From Colimorpha sp045222295 (GTDB lineage: Bacteria; Bacteroidota; Bacteroidia; Bacteroidales; P3), in contig JBGUXP010000002.1 in NCBI GenBank assembly GCA_045222295.1, forward strand, positions 74,097-138,096: a DNA stretch of 64,000 nucleotides, given 5' to 3'. Below are positions 25,101-34,200 of this stretch, one piece after another. The notes beneath the pieces were generated by a model. It was not told where the DNA came from, did not search any database, and saw only the letters and a list, made by a program, of their open reading frames with translations. The position numbers were made by a program, and so were the translations under genes. Positions within the stretch are counted from its first letter, which is position 1. The number at the start of each line of letters is the position of its first letter.

Positions 25101-25203
25101 TCTGCAATTCTGCTCGGGCCATTGCCATCATGCTGGGAGTTTGGGCCATTGCAACCACGGGAAGGGCTGCAAAAAGCATCAAAGCAAATAAAATCTTCTT
25201 CAT
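22144..25203 (-). CDS. SLBB-domain polysaccharide export protein (Wza-like)
   Basis: A 1019-residue outer-membrane export protein. It has a signal peptide (about 1-20), a polar Gly/Ser/Thr-rich region, the polysaccharide export domain (YVLGEGDEIHISIFGSSQ.. about 190-275) and a chain of SLBB domains (VRIEGAVRRPMRYEM, ISVSGEVRHPFTRTFGLNDRMTL, ISVSGQVRSPFSRTFGLNDRMSV, VRVSGAVKNPVGTTYD, VEVNGRVKYPGVYVLE). A hydrophobic stretch ends the protein. It is much longer than Wza (about 380), as is common for Bacteroidetes. Two SLBB units (about 530 and 625) are near copies of each other. It probably forms the outer-membrane channel with the downstream Wzz-like protein. Confidence 0.88.
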   Translation of the reverse strand: MKKILFALMLFAALPVVAMAQTPSMMAMARAELQKRGLNEAEVRTRLLENGIDVDNIPPTEYANYQGRVTAILNQMQAEKADKERKDNNNGSTSNAGEVGTVSATNPGEGGSGIVPAGGGETTVTASSEEIPQTTIGEAAAEAALEAALKENHVSTTAGDNIYGHALFTGTSMDVFRTTDGAQAPDTYVLGEGDEIHISIFGSSQTEIHQRIGADGSIQPAGSTKIFLKGMTLAQGRAAIQSKLGQHYAFRPDQIAVTITTARTVRVSIYGEVGVQGGFTLSALNTAFNALAAAGGPTAIGSIRNIQRSRAGKTDRLDLYQYMTGNVQNVLFDLQNNDVIFVPVANNIVRIEGAVRRPMRYEMIEGESLKDLIQYAGGLTYDVYPEFIQIERRQNDELKYLEYNLDDVVSGKTKVILEGGDVVRIKTSNRPMENYVSIRGDVFYGGTFDLDQNSSLLGLLEKVQLKYTARKDYVIVERTSPDETVEFLTIPFPGENGNPDFRLQARDAVTVLAQDSYLEKWSISVSGEVRHPFTRTFGLNDRMTLGQALEYAGGPKHTARTDFVYVERTRPDLTVEVLTLPFPDSNSASAGFQLQAKDVVRVLSLASFRDVDQISVSGQVRSPFSRTFGLNDRMSVSQAIEYANGLKQSVFPVAYIVRRDLTNPVKRQYIRVDLDKDGETLLQPGDQLNIYDNTTYTNVGEVRVSGAVKNPVGTTYDASITLHDLLMMAGGFEVGAAYDRVEVFRINVSHKEEVEVEMISLTVDDNYNLVEARKGKKKIDNFQLQPYDHIVVRMTPNFTKGRTVEVNGRVKYPGVYVLEDNKTQLWDIIKMAGGLLDDADPYARLMRTQGRNTGNIGLDLRRVKKHKHNLKDDPILMEGDVINIVRRENTVVIRETGTRMSQYVPAEYSSTQKTLIYQGSHTAAWYVKHHAGGFAKNVDRMSVTVTYPNNQSKSTRRFLGIRRTPKVEPGAVITMCMDAEKIEKENKPKEKIDWGVETRNALSALVSVVSMVLIIDRLK

Positions 25204-25249
25204 AAGTTGTTATTCTTTTATTAATATTATTTCCAATAATTTGAATTTG

Positions 25250-25280
25250 CAAAAGTACGACTTTTTCCTCATATACACAA
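25250..25280 (-). promoter_or_regulatory. Promoter of the SLBB-Wzz operon
   Basis: Minus strand TTG (25278-25280), 20 bp, TACTTTTG (25250-25257), 46 bp upstream of the SLBB start. The rest of 25281-25509 shows no gene. Confidence 0.8.
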
Positions 25281-25509
25281 AAAAAATGACTTCTTTGTCT
25301 TCCCTACTCGACCAAAACCTTGAATTGCTGCAAGTTCCCCCCCCCAATAATCTTTTTTACAAAGAAAACGCAATGAAGCTTTCTGTCGGAAGAGTTATCC
25401 TCAGAGCCTATTTATCATACTTTTCCTCGAATAGAAACCTCCTCGCCGCTCGGGAGAGTGTAGCATATTCCATCAGCCGCTCCCCTATCTCCTCTGGAAT
25501 TGTCATATT

Positions 25510-26208
25510 TTATTTCGATGTTTGCTCTGACACACTGACAATGGAACAATCATCCACATAGATTGTCGTTCCCTGATAGCTGTTGATGCCAAAGACAAAG
25601 TAGTTGGCGGTGGGAGGCACTGTGATGGTTTCGTCGAAAGTCTGCCAAACGTCCAGTTCATGCGGGAAATAGGTCAGGCCATAGCCTCCACCGCGGATGA
25701 TATAGTACTCTGCGTCGCTGTAGAACGCATGCAATTCGTCGGCAGAGAGGTTGGAGGCGGCAGCCTTACGGGTCCTGAAGTAGCAATAGGTTCGGGCACC
25801 TTTCGACTTCCATTGCTCAATGTAATAGCTGAATCTGATTCTTATTTTCTGGCCGGGAGTCACTGGGATGAGCTGCTCCAGACGTGCCGTGTTGCCCGAT
25901 TCTTCCGACATCATCTTCGCCGACAGAGTACCTTCAGAGACAATTGTACTGTCCCTTCTGACAAATCCATTGTTTGACACTGACCACCCCTCGGGCTTTG
26001 CCACCACTGACGAATCCCATATTTCCAATCCTCCATTCATCAGCAGGTTCTGCACTTCAGAAACATCCGGGACCTCACCCCCACCATCGTTATTGATTAC
26101 AGAATCGTTAATATTTGTATTGTCGTCATACTCATCACGGGCACAACCCACCACTGCCAAGCAAACACCTAGCGCCACATTGAGGAAATATAACTTTAAC
26201 CTATTCAT
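25510..26208 (-). CDS. Lipoprotein with carbohydrate-binding-like domain
   Basis: A 232-residue lipoprotein with lipobox LAVVGC (Cys 22). The following region is acidic and Asn-rich; then comes a jelly-roll-like domain beginning NLLMNGGLEIWDSS..PEGWSV, continuing LIPVTPGQKIRIRFSYYIE and ending TIYVDDCSIVS. This is the pattern of carbohydrate-binding modules in Bacteroidetes surface lipoproteins. Its start overlaps the stop of the dual OB gene by 4 bp (ATGA), so it is translated as the last member of that chain. An exported lipoprotein in a cytoplasmic DUF488 operon is odd. Confidence 0.7.
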   Translation of the reverse strand: MNRLKLYFLNVALGVCLAVVGCARDEYDDNTNINDSVINNDGGGEVPDVSEVQNLLMNGGLEIWDSSVVAKPEGWSVSNNGFVRRDSTIVSEGTLSAKMMSEESGNTARLEQLIPVTPGQKIRIRFSYYIEQWKSKGARTYCYFRTRKAAASNLSADELHAFYSDAEYYIIRGGGYGLTYFPHELDVWQTFDETITVPPTANYFVFGINSYQGTTIYVDDCSIVSVSEQTSK

Positions 26209-27569
26209 GGAGTGGATATTTCGGTTTGAGATGAAGAATCATTATTGCATTTGCGGATTACAATTGAGGCATCTTTCTGTTTGGGTATGCAATAGGAAGA
26301 ATAAAGTTCCTCGTTTTCTTCTTTGAAAGTTTTTCTGTCGAACTGCATTATCGTTCTTGCGGGATTATAGTTGACACAATATCTTTCCGTTGCATATCTG
26401 TCCAAATTCCTTCCCTCCATCTGCCGCAGAATCTGAGAACGGAGCTTTTGAATTTTTTCTTCTATTCTGGCTTTTTCTGCCAGGAGGTTGTCTAACTCCT
26501 GCTCATAGCAATCGAACCAATCCTTGAATTGTTTAATAGTCGCTTCGTCAGCTGCAGGCATCACAATATGGTACTTTCCTGTGACATCGTCATAGCTCAC
26601 GATGCAGGTCGACAAAAAGGTATGGAATTGTGCCATCATGGCTTCCGCCACTTCTTTTGACAGAATCAACTCTTCCTGACCCTGGAATGTTTTCGAGAGC
26701 TTCAATGAGTGCATCGGGATGGCTGTATTCTCATAAGTATTGCCAGACCTCACGAGTTTGCAGTCAATCCCCTTCAATGCCTCTCTTACAAGTATGGCGA
26801 CATGTGTGGGCTCATATGGGGTTCCATTATCTTCAAACCCGTCCTTTGTTGGGCTATTGGGCTCTGGCATCGATACCGTTATGGGTTCTATCGAAGCCTT
26901 TTCCTCCTCGCTTTTTCCCTGTATCAAACAACCTGACAGCTGCAGATAGCAACGCTCTTCATCGTCCGAATCCTCCGGTTTCCACCAGTGTGCCAGCGAG
27001 AGGCGTATCAACGAGCCCGTCTCAATCGTATCCAACGGTTCCTCTGTTCCAACAAACGAGATGGTATAACCATACATGTTGGTCATGTTGTTGTAGCGGT
27101 ATTTCCATCGTCCACGACTGTCATAATACCCCAGCAACCTATTGTCGTTAATCCAGAAACAAGTACTATAAGCCGGCACATCATCCTTCGAGATGTACAA
27201 CTTGTCCATATCTGTCAGCTTCAGCTTGCCATCGAACACCGTAAACAGGGAGCCACGGAAAAGTGGAATATTGGAACTCTCAAGCACAGAGGCAAATCGG
27301 TTGACCGACATATTTGGTGCATCAACTTTGTCTATCTTCTCACGTCGTGTTACATTGGCATCCTCGGTATGCGGGTTGGGACGTCGCTGGCTTAGGTAAT
27401 AATCTATATCCCAGATGTCCCAAATCTCGTAAGGGCAGGTCTCAGCCATCTCGTGTCCTCCGTTGGCCGTGAGAAGTCGCACCGAACGGTAAGCGTCTAC
27501 ATCCACACCTCCGACACATACATAGCCATTGGCCATCCTCGTCCTTGAAACAATAATAACGCGCGACAT
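26205..27569 (-). CDS. Dual OB domain-containing protein
   Basis: A 454-residue protein. The N-terminus (RVIIVSRTRMANGYVCVGGVDVDAYRSVRLL...EIWDIWDI) matches what I know as the dual OB domain found with DUF488 genes. The middle is not recognised. A coiled coil (LDNLLAEKARIEEKIQKLRS) lies near residue 385, and the end is polar. It overlaps both neighbours by 1-4 bp, so it is one product of a coupled operon. The role is unknown; OB folds suggest nucleic acid or nucleotide binding. Confidence 0.6.
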   Translation of the reverse strand: MSRVIIVSRTRMANGYVCVGGVDVDAYRSVRLLTANGGHEMAETCPYEIWDIWDIDYYLSQRRPNPHTEDANVTRREKIDKVDAPNMSVNRFASVLESSNIPLFRGSLFTVFDGKLKLTDMDKLYISKDDVPAYSTCFWINDNRLLGYYDSRGRWKYRYNNMTNMYGYTISFVGTEEPLDTIETGSLIRLSLAHWWKPEDSDDEERCYLQLSGCLIQGKSEEEKASIEPITVSMPEPNSPTKDGFEDNGTPYEPTHVAILVREALKGIDCKLVRSGNTYENTAIPMHSLKLSKTFQGQEELILSKEVAEAMMAQFHTFLSTCIVSYDDVTGKYHIVMPAADEATIKQFKDWFDCYEQELDNLLAEKARIEEKIQKLRSQILRQMEGRNLDRYATERYCVNYNPARTIMQFDRKTFKEENEELYSSYCIPKQKDASIVIRKCNNDSSSQTEISTP

Positions 27570-28048
27570 TATAAATGAGTTATTTTGAAACCAAACAATT
27601 TGTACAACTTGTCGACCACAATTGATCGATGGCAGGCGTAGGGCGACTCTTCAACACAGAAGAAGACCACCCTTTGGGCATTCATCTCTGTGAGCATATC
27701 AACCAAAGCCCGAAAGTCGTAGTCTCTAACATGTTCCTTGTAGCCATTGACGAACACCTCCCCCAGCCGTGTGCGGTCTTTCTTCTGGATGCCGTTTAGT
27801 TTGTCGGCCTCCTTCTGCTTCTCGCGGATTTCCTTTGTCGGGGAAAGATCTTTCAGATAAGTATAGCTGATGTTCATTTCAGCGAGTCGACTCTGCAGAC
27901 GCTGGCTGTTAACGAAGGAATACTGGCTTCCTCGCACCCCACGCCTCTGCCGAATATCACAGAAAGTGTCGATACAATTCTCGACCAACTTACTAAAGAA
28001 CTGCTGCTCTGTGGAGTTGTAAACCCCAAGGGTGAAAAACTCCATCAC
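27569..28048 (-). CDS. DUF488 protein (second copy)
   Basis: A 159-residue DUF488 protein with FTLGVYNSTEQQFFSKLVENCIDTFCDIR at the N-terminus and the conserved late motif FFCVEESPYACHRSIVVDKL (CHR, about 138). It overlaps the upstream DUF488 gene by 4 bp and the dual OB gene by one base. DUF488 proteins share a Cys-His-Arg pocket; no biochemical role is settled. It is diverged from its neighbour, so the pair may form a heteromer. Confidence 0.8.
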   Translation of the reverse strand: MMEFFTLGVYNSTEQQFFSKLVENCIDTFCDIRQRRGVRGSQYSFVNSQRLQSRLAEMNISYTYLKDLSPTKEIREKQKEADKLNGIQKKDRTRLGEVFVNGYKEHVRDYDFRALVDMLTEMNAQRVVFFCVEESPYACHRSIVVDKLYKLFGFKITHL

Positions 28049-28587
28049 TCGTAGGTTTTTCGTGACATAAAGGTTTCTTCACCAAAGAGCGTCATGGTGC
28101 CGAGCCCTTTGGTCACGATGACCATCACCGTTTCCTGCGACTGACTTTTGCCGATGCCGATGATGTGGTTCATGGAGATGTCGTGCTTGAGTAGCTCCTG
28201 CCCGATGAGCTTGCTCCGGTGGCATTTCTCAGGTTCCGACTCGCTGCACATGACGGCCACTTTCAGTCCCTTCTCAGCCGCCACCAGCAATCGGGCGAGC
28301 CCCTCCTGGAAAAACGGTTTCTCGCGAACCTTGGCGTAATCAATATGCCCATCGGTGTAGCATGAGGTGTCGCTCGGCAGCCCTCCGATGCTGTCGCCCA
28401 TATAGACGTAAACAAAACCCTTCTTTTGCAGCAGCGCCCGCAGCGCCTCCTGATTGAACGAAGGGTTCCATTTCGAGTAGGGCTTGGTACGCACGTCGAT
28501 AAGATACTGGATGCCGAACGACCGCAGTTCCTGCTCAAACTCCTCGAAACTCTTGTTCCCGTGTCCTATGGAGTAGATGGTAGACAT
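28045..28587 (-). CDS. DUF488 protein (first copy)
   Basis: A 180-residue DUF488 protein that opens STIYSIGHGNKSFEEFEQELRS, continues YLIDVRTKPYSKWNPSF and has the signature VAVMCSESEPEKCHRSKLIG (about 118-137). First gene of the DUF488-DUF488-dual OB-lipoprotein chain, all joined by stop/start overlaps. The upstream 28588-28869 region has no gene; I find no convincing promoter. Confidence 0.85.
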   Translation of the reverse strand: MSTIYSIGHGNKSFEEFEQELRSFGIQYLIDVRTKPYSKWNPSFNQEALRALLQKKGFVYVYMGDSIGGLPSDTSCYTDGHIDYAKVREKPFFQEGLARLLVAAEKGLKVAVMCSESEPEKCHRSKLIGQELLKHDISMNHIIGIGKSQSQETVMVIVTKGLGTMTLFGEETFMSRKTYE

Positions 28588-28869
28588 GCCTTTAATAATA
28601 CTGATTTTATTGTCAATAACGTCACATTTGCTGAATTATTGCGCATCGAAGAATCAAAAAAAACGCTCAGTCACATGTAACATTTCGCCTCCCGTCCATA
28701 CTTTAAAAGCAGAAAACACAAAAACCACAGTATATGGTATACATCATTCATAATCGCCTCATCTGTATTCTCTACACCGACAGAGATATCACTTCACCTT
28801 GGCGACGTCTATTCCTCCCCAGTGTCCGAAATGAGCACATTTGGCCGACGATGGTAATACGCTTGTAAA

Positions 28870-29091
28870 ATGAAATCAATTTGGACTTTTGCCACAATAT
28901 CATTAGTAGCCATACTATTGCTAATAGTGTGGTCGCTAATTCTCGCCTGGCCAATGCAACTGCTTTGGAACTGGCTGGTACCAACCATCTTCGGTCTTAG
29001 AAAGATAACATTCCTCCAAGCCTTCGAACTAAAACTCTTGCTCGGACTGACATTCGGAAGAGTCTCGTTTAATGAAACTCGCAAAGAATAA
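28870..29091 (+). CDS. Small membrane protein
   Basis: A 73-residue protein with a strong membrane segment (about 5-30, FATISLVAILLLIVWSLILAW), a second hydrophobic stretch (WNWLVPTIF), and GLTFGRVSFNETRKE at the end. No family is recognised. It is 14 bp upstream of the next plus-strand gene, so the two form a small operon inserted between minus-strand genes. Confidence 0.55.
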   Translation: MKSIWTFATISLVAILLLIVWSLILAWPMQLLWNWLVPTIFGLRKITFLQAFELKLLLGLTFGRVSFNETRKE

Positions 29092-29105
29092 AACAGGTTA
29101 TTATC

Positions 29106-29486
29106 ATGACTGATATTGAGAAAAAAGACAATCAGACAATTGACAATCTGGTAGAGCAGATGAAGCCTCTGATTGAGCAGATGAAGCATATCCACGACAT
29201 GGCCGTTGTCGCCTACATGCCATTGGTGGATGACCTATGCAGTCGGAAAGCCACACAAAACGAAGTTGGATGGATGCTCGACTGGTTGCTGATGTATGCC
29301 GGTGACGATCGGATGTTGGAACTATACAAACGTGTGTGCCGGAAATACTGGCGAATTTATCCCGACTCCATTGCCTTCTATATCATGGGGTATCGCAAAG
29401 AGTACGACCCGGAAAGCCTGATAGGCACAGAGTATGAGCACCTATTGCATGAGAACGATTTTGATGAAAAACAAAAAAATCATTGA
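29106..29486 (+). CDS. Hypothetical protein
   Basis: A 126-residue, mostly helical protein with a heptad-like start (TIDNLVEQMKPLIEQMKHIHDMA), an aromatic centre (WMLDWLLMYAGDDRMLELYKRVCRKYWRIYP) and an acidic tail. No family is recognised. Second gene of the two-gene plus-strand unit; its end overlaps the convergent gene by 7 bp. Confidence 0.6.
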   Translation: MTDIEKKDNQTIDNLVEQMKPLIEQMKHIHDMAVVAYMPLVDDLCSRKATQNEVGWMLDWLLMYAGDDRMLELYKRVCRKYWRIYPDSIAFYIMGYRKEYDPESLIGTEYEHLLHENDFDEKQKNH

Positions 29487-29854
29487 CTACCAGCACCCTT
29501 CTTCTCCAATGCCTCAATAAACGCCTTCAGCTTCTCCATGCTCATGTGCGAGTCCGCCTGACGAGACAGCTCTGCTTGCTGCTCGTCGGTCGGTTTCTTC
29601 CATCGGAAGATATTAATAAAGCCCTCATGTCTATCAGGATCCACCGACACAATAACATTCTCATCCACCCCGTAGCCCATTCCATCATCCACAAGAATCC
29701 GCGGATAGACATCCATCAGTGGATCCTTCATGTCAAACGAAAATGTATCACCATCTACTTTTCCTCCCAATGCCATCAGCACCTCTCGGAGGTTCATTTT
29801 ATACTCCGGCCAGCCTTGAAAGTCGTAATAGACTATGTCTTCGATTCTGTTCAT
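29480..29854 (-). CDS. Hypothetical protein
   Basis: A 124-residue acidic protein started at MNRIEDIVYYDFQGW; the longer frame to 29962 would overlap the upstream gene. It contains FSFDMKDPLMDVYPRILVDDGMGYG and IVSVDPDRHEGFINIFRWKKPT, suggestive of a beta-rich fold, and a helical end. It starts 16 bp after the next gene upstream. An immunity-type protein is possible but unsupported. Confidence 0.55.
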   Translation of the reverse strand: MNRIEDIVYYDFQGWPEYKMNLREVLMALGGKVDGDTFSFDMKDPLMDVYPRILVDDGMGYGVDENVIVSVDPDRHEGFINIFRWKKPTDEQQAELSRQADSHMSMEKLKAFIEALEKKGAGSQ

Positions 29855-29870
29855 ATTACTACTATTTTCA

Positions 29871-30206
29871 TTATTTCTTTGCCTTCTCAACCAAATAATC
29901 ATAGAAAGCATCGATATCGCTGATATTGTACTCTTTGTCATCAATCCAATATCTCGCCTCATTTATTGGTGCTTCATCCAACCACCAGGACAGCTCGTTC
30001 CCTACCCCTTCGATGTCCTCAACACCGAACATCATATTGAACGCATCGTAAACCACCTCCCACAGCGGTGATATGTAAAACGGTATGTGCAGCCCTTGAT
30101 CATCATCCCAGATCAGCTCAAATGCTTTGTGCAAGTTGTCTTCCTTTTCCTGCGCTCTTCTGATGGCTGCAATGAAATCCTTAAATCGTTCTCTTGTTGG
30201 TGTCAT
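29871..30206 (-). CDS. Hypothetical acidic protein
   Basis: A 111-residue acidic protein: TRERFKDFIAAIRRAQEKEDNLHKAFELIW, then PFYISPLWEVVYDAFNMMFG and a Trp/Asp-rich region WWLDEAPINEARYWIDDKEY. No family is recognised. It looks like the small acidic immunity proteins found near polymorphic toxins, but no toxin is adjacent, so this is only an analogy. Probably co-transcribed with 29480-29854. Confidence 0.55.
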   Translation of the reverse strand: MTPTRERFKDFIAAIRRAQEKEDNLHKAFELIWDDDQGLHIPFYISPLWEVVYDAFNMMFGVEDIEGVGNELSWWLDEAPINEARYWIDDKEYNISDIDAFYDYLVEKAKK

Positions 30207-30310
30207 ACTATAATTCGTTTAATTGTTCATCACTATAGTATGTGCATAACCGGAAATGTTACATCTTAACATTAACTTTTTTATTCCCTCAACTCAATAA
30301 GACAACGAAA

Positions 30311-30332
30311 GGCTTCCGCATCTGCGAAAGCC
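30311..30332 (-). terminator. Hairpin downstream of the RloAB-helicase operon
   Basis: GGCTTTCGCA and GCGGAAGCC pair across a short loop, followed by TTTCG on the minus strand. A 7-bp atttaac array (30336-30360) lies next to it. It is 137 bp after the last stop, so it is a plausible but weak terminator. Confidence 0.45.
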
Positions 30333-30430
30333 CCGATTTAACATTTAACAATTTAACATTTCAACCGACCGATGATGGCCGATGACACCGCTTCAGACAC
30401 AGTGTCGCTTCCGTGCCACAGAGCCTTCCA

Positions 30431-30467
30431 CTCCCACAGAGACCGGCTCCTTATCATTCGCCAGTCT
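30431..30467. repeat. Spacer repeat related to 46697-46735
   Basis: ctcccacagagaccggctcc then ttatcattcgccagtctct. The stretch to tatc matches 46697-46722 at nearly every base, and both copies can fold through AGAGAC...GTCTCT. It lies directly after the 30470 stop codon. Confidence 0.6.
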
Positions 30468-30469
30468 CT

Positions 30470-31246
30470 CTATCCCTTATATGTCATTACTTTCTCTAAG
30501 CCTGCACTCATAGCCTTTATGGCTGAAGGCAAATGAATATTATCATTTCCATCATCTTTAGCTGATTCAAGAACATCCCCTTGCCCATTTTCCGAAAAAT
30601 GCTCATACTGGGAAAAATACTTATAGTAATGATACAATCTCGTTGCCGTTGCTTTAAGCTCTGGGATTTCTGTCAAAAAATCCATCATGTCTTTAGTTGA
30701 AATACTCTTTGTCCTTGAGAAGCCCGAATCCTTAAGTTGCTGCTTTGATTGTTTCGTAACCGATAAATCCTCCAAATTGTCATCAAAAGTCAACCAACCA
30801 AGGAAACTATCCTCCATCGCCAACTCCCACATGTGATCTATAAAACCATCGTCAAATTCAGCCCCTGTACTATTCACTTGATCTCTGTAGACCTCTTTTC
30901 GTTCCAACAACGAGTTTGCATATTCTATTGTCCTTAAATCAAGTTCCTCATCAGCCTGCTTCCTATCTACACTCTGTATATAAAGGGCAAATAGGCAGTC
31001 GGTATAGCAGCAACGCAGAATGATTCCAATTGGAAGCTGATAAAAAGCAATTTTTCCTTTCTTAAGTGCGGCTACCGTCAGAATTAAAGCAGAATACAGA
31101 TTAGATAAAATACGATACAACAGTAGCATCCTTACTTGTTCCACTCGCTCCAGCTCACCCTGAGGATGCTCCTTCCCATACTTCTGAATCCGCTTAACAA
31201 GAGCCTGTTCTTCCGCATAAAGCTCTTTAATCTCTGTTAGATTCAT
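30470..31246 (-). CDS. Alpha-helical protein, unknown
   Basis: A 258-residue helical protein with YRILSNLYSALILTVAALKKG and LPIGIILRCCYTDCLFALY early and LYHYYKYFSQYEHFSE late. Tyr/His pairs at the end of a helical bundle recall DUF5677/HEPN-like proteins, but I cannot assign it. It starts 7 bp after the helicase-nuclease stop and is the last gene of that operon, so it is probably a partner or regulator. Confidence 0.6.
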   Translation of the reverse strand: MNLTEIKELYAEEQALVKRIQKYGKEHPQGELERVEQVRMLLLYRILSNLYSALILTVAALKKGKIAFYQLPIGIILRCCYTDCLFALYIQSVDRKQADEELDLRTIEYANSLLERKEVYRDQVNSTGAEFDDGFIDHMWELAMEDSFLGWLTFDDNLEDLSVTKQSKQQLKDSGFSRTKSISTKDMMDFLTEIPELKATATRLYHYYKYFSQYEHFSENGQGDVLESAKDDGNDNIHLPSAIKAMSAGLEKVMTYKG

Positions 31247-31253
31247 TCCTTAC

Positions 31254-34200
31254 CTACTCATTTGTGATAACCTGCAAATCTATTCCAGTCTTATCCTTAA
31301 GATAGCTATCCGTCACACCAAGCAGTGTCAGTATTTCATTGCTTACGCCCGCTTTCGATGCTCCTGGCTGGACAATATAAATACTATAGCTTACAGGAAT
31401 CTTTTTCTTTGCTAGTTTAAGCAACCTAACTAATGTATCCTTATCTCCTTTCTGAATCCTACTGCACTCATTATCACCCTCCCTCTTCGTTTCTCTCCTC
31501 AGCATATGGTCAATCAGTTCTTCAGATTCTTTGTACTTCCAATTCGCAGATTTCTGGGCCTGACCGCACACTTCATAGAAATTACCTATTCTATTTGTCA
31601 CCTCTCCTCCTTGCGCAAACTTCAAGTGATACAATCCAATATGTATTCTGTTGTCAGCCTGCTTCAACGTAATCACGTCAGCTATCTCACCAGCATTATC
31701 ATCATCATAAATGATATCATAATCACCGGCCATAAGCTTCTGAATGACGTGGTACTGAATAGAATTAGTCTTAATATTGGGAGCCACCCCTTGTGATTCA
31801 ACAGACAGGTCCACTCCCTGCCAATTCCAACCGTCAATCCGATTCTTATTATAAATAGCGGGAGGTGTGTTCAGCTCAATATATTCTGTTCCACAAAGAC
31901 TAGAACCGTCAGTAAAGAAAACAGTCGGAGCAAAATCATAGAAGAAATCTGCCAGATTTATTTCTTTGCGTCCGTAGTTGATAGTAGCCTCGCCATCGGT
32001 TAACTTCATGACACGATAATCTGCATAGACATTATCTGGATTCTGTCTGTTTTCAAACAATTCCAGTTTGAATTCCACACGTTGGATCCCGTTTGTGACA
32101 GAAAAGAAAATGGAATCGCCTTGTACAGGGTTAACTTCACGTAGCACAAGGTCTGTATTAAACAAACGAGATTCAACCCCAAGCAGGTTAAACGCAAAAT
32201 GATTCTCCCTCTGATCCCACATCATTCCGTCCCAATCAATAGCAAATGGTACAGTCCTATTGGGCAGTCGATGTATGGTCTTTGGTATCAGGGTCTGTGT
32301 CAGTATCTGATTTCCGTCAATACCATCGTTGGTAAGCTTCTCACCTTGTTCCAAACACCAATTCTTGAATGTAAGAATGTCTCCTGCCCCATTTAAACTC
32401 CAGATTCGACCTTTGTAAGATGTACCAATAGAGGTTTTGTTTCCATTTTCAAAGCCATCGCCAACAACAAATGCCTTTTCACTGTTCTGCAACTCTGCAT
32501 CAGATAAAGCTCTCTCAACGTCTCTTCCGGCATGCATACGATATCGCACATCTTTCCCCAAATATACTTTCAGGCCAACATTCCTTAATTTGGTACGTTT
32601 CAGGTTATGGAAAGTTCTAAACACGTCCATGCCTTTTATCAGTACAGGTTCTTGCCCATTCGCGCCCATGACATGATTGGCGATATCTTTAAAGACACTT
32701 CCATTGTCAGAACTATTAATATAAAGCAGGTTCTTATCCTCATCCCAGAACAGAACCAGATAGCTCCACGCCAATGTCTTTACATCCTTCACATGTATTC
32801 CTTCGATGTTCTGCTCCTTGGCATATACTGCAACAACCAGCTTCTCAGCATCATTGATGTCGTAGGATGTGAAATCCAAATCACCGAATCCTCGTATTCC
32901 TTTCAGGAATTCATCAGGATGCCATGTATTTGTGTAGTTCTTATACACAACGGCACTCAACTTGGGATATATGCTGCTGACCGGAATTATTGAACTTACA
33001 CCATTGCGGAACCCCTCTAACAGTTGTTTGTATTCTTCTTGATTTTCGACTCGGATATCATTGGCATTTGCCAACAAGACATTCCAATCAGCATCTTCTT
33101 CATACAGGTTATCCAATTCCTGTTGAACGGTTATATCTGCAAGATTGGCCACAAATGAAGCGTCCCCCAAATCTGCATCGCGACTGGTTCTGGTGAAACG
33201 ACCTGCGAACTGTAGAGTTACAGGAAGGCTTTTTCGTATATCATGGAAAGCGGCTATCTTTAGTTCTGGCAAGTCAAAGCCCTCGCCAAGCATGTTGACA
33301 CAAACAATCACCTTGGCCTCCCGTCGCAAAATTATTTCGTAGTTTTCTTTATATTGAGGATGGTCAGAGTAAATGACAACAGGATTCAAATCAGGACAAA
33401 TCTCCTGATATATACTATAAACAGCTCTAGCTCGTGGTTTACTTTCGCATCGTGCCATCAGAATATGGTGATGCCCGGCTTCCAAATCTGATCGAAGCTG
33501 TTTTATAGCTCTTACAGCTATAGCCCTATCAGCTTTTTCATCATCATATTCTCTAATTGGAAGGAAATTGATAGTTCTATAATATCCATCCTCCTGTGCC
33601 TGCTTGAGTGGATAATTAAAGATTATCTTACCTTCAAGACGTTGACCGTCATTACGGAAAGGTGTGGCAGTAAACTGTATCAATCGGTTCTTAGGGAAGC
33701 GGTCAGCAAACTTTCTCCACGAAGCCGCCACTATATGATGTGCCTCGTCAACAAATACATTAGTAAAGGCATTCACATATTCATCCTGCTGGTCTTGTGG
33801 CGCAGAATCAATGATCTGCATCGTGGTGATGACCACATTACATTGGGCGATAAAGGCACCTAACTCATCTGCGCTCTCAAAAGCAGTATTGATTACGCCC
33901 ACTATTGGATAAAGCGCATTCTCACCAACAATACCGAACTTGGGATCTTTCAATACACCAAGATTCTTAAACTTCCCATACATCTGATTTCTAAGAGCAG
34001 ACGAGGGCACTGTTACCAATAGTTTCCTACACCTCCCAGCCACCATCGCAGAAAGCATAGTCTCTGTCTTTCCTGTCCCAGTTGGAAGAACAACTGTTGC
34101 CACGTCAGAAGGAGAGAGAAAATGGCCTAAAATAGCATGGAGAGCGCCTAATTGGGGTCTTCTTAATCCCGCATGCTCCTCATCAACTTCTTCTTTGTAT

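Noticed and set aside
25013..25561. A 182-codon plus-strand frame
   Set aside because: It runs antisense over the start and promoter of the SLBB gene and the end of the lipoprotein, with no domain features.
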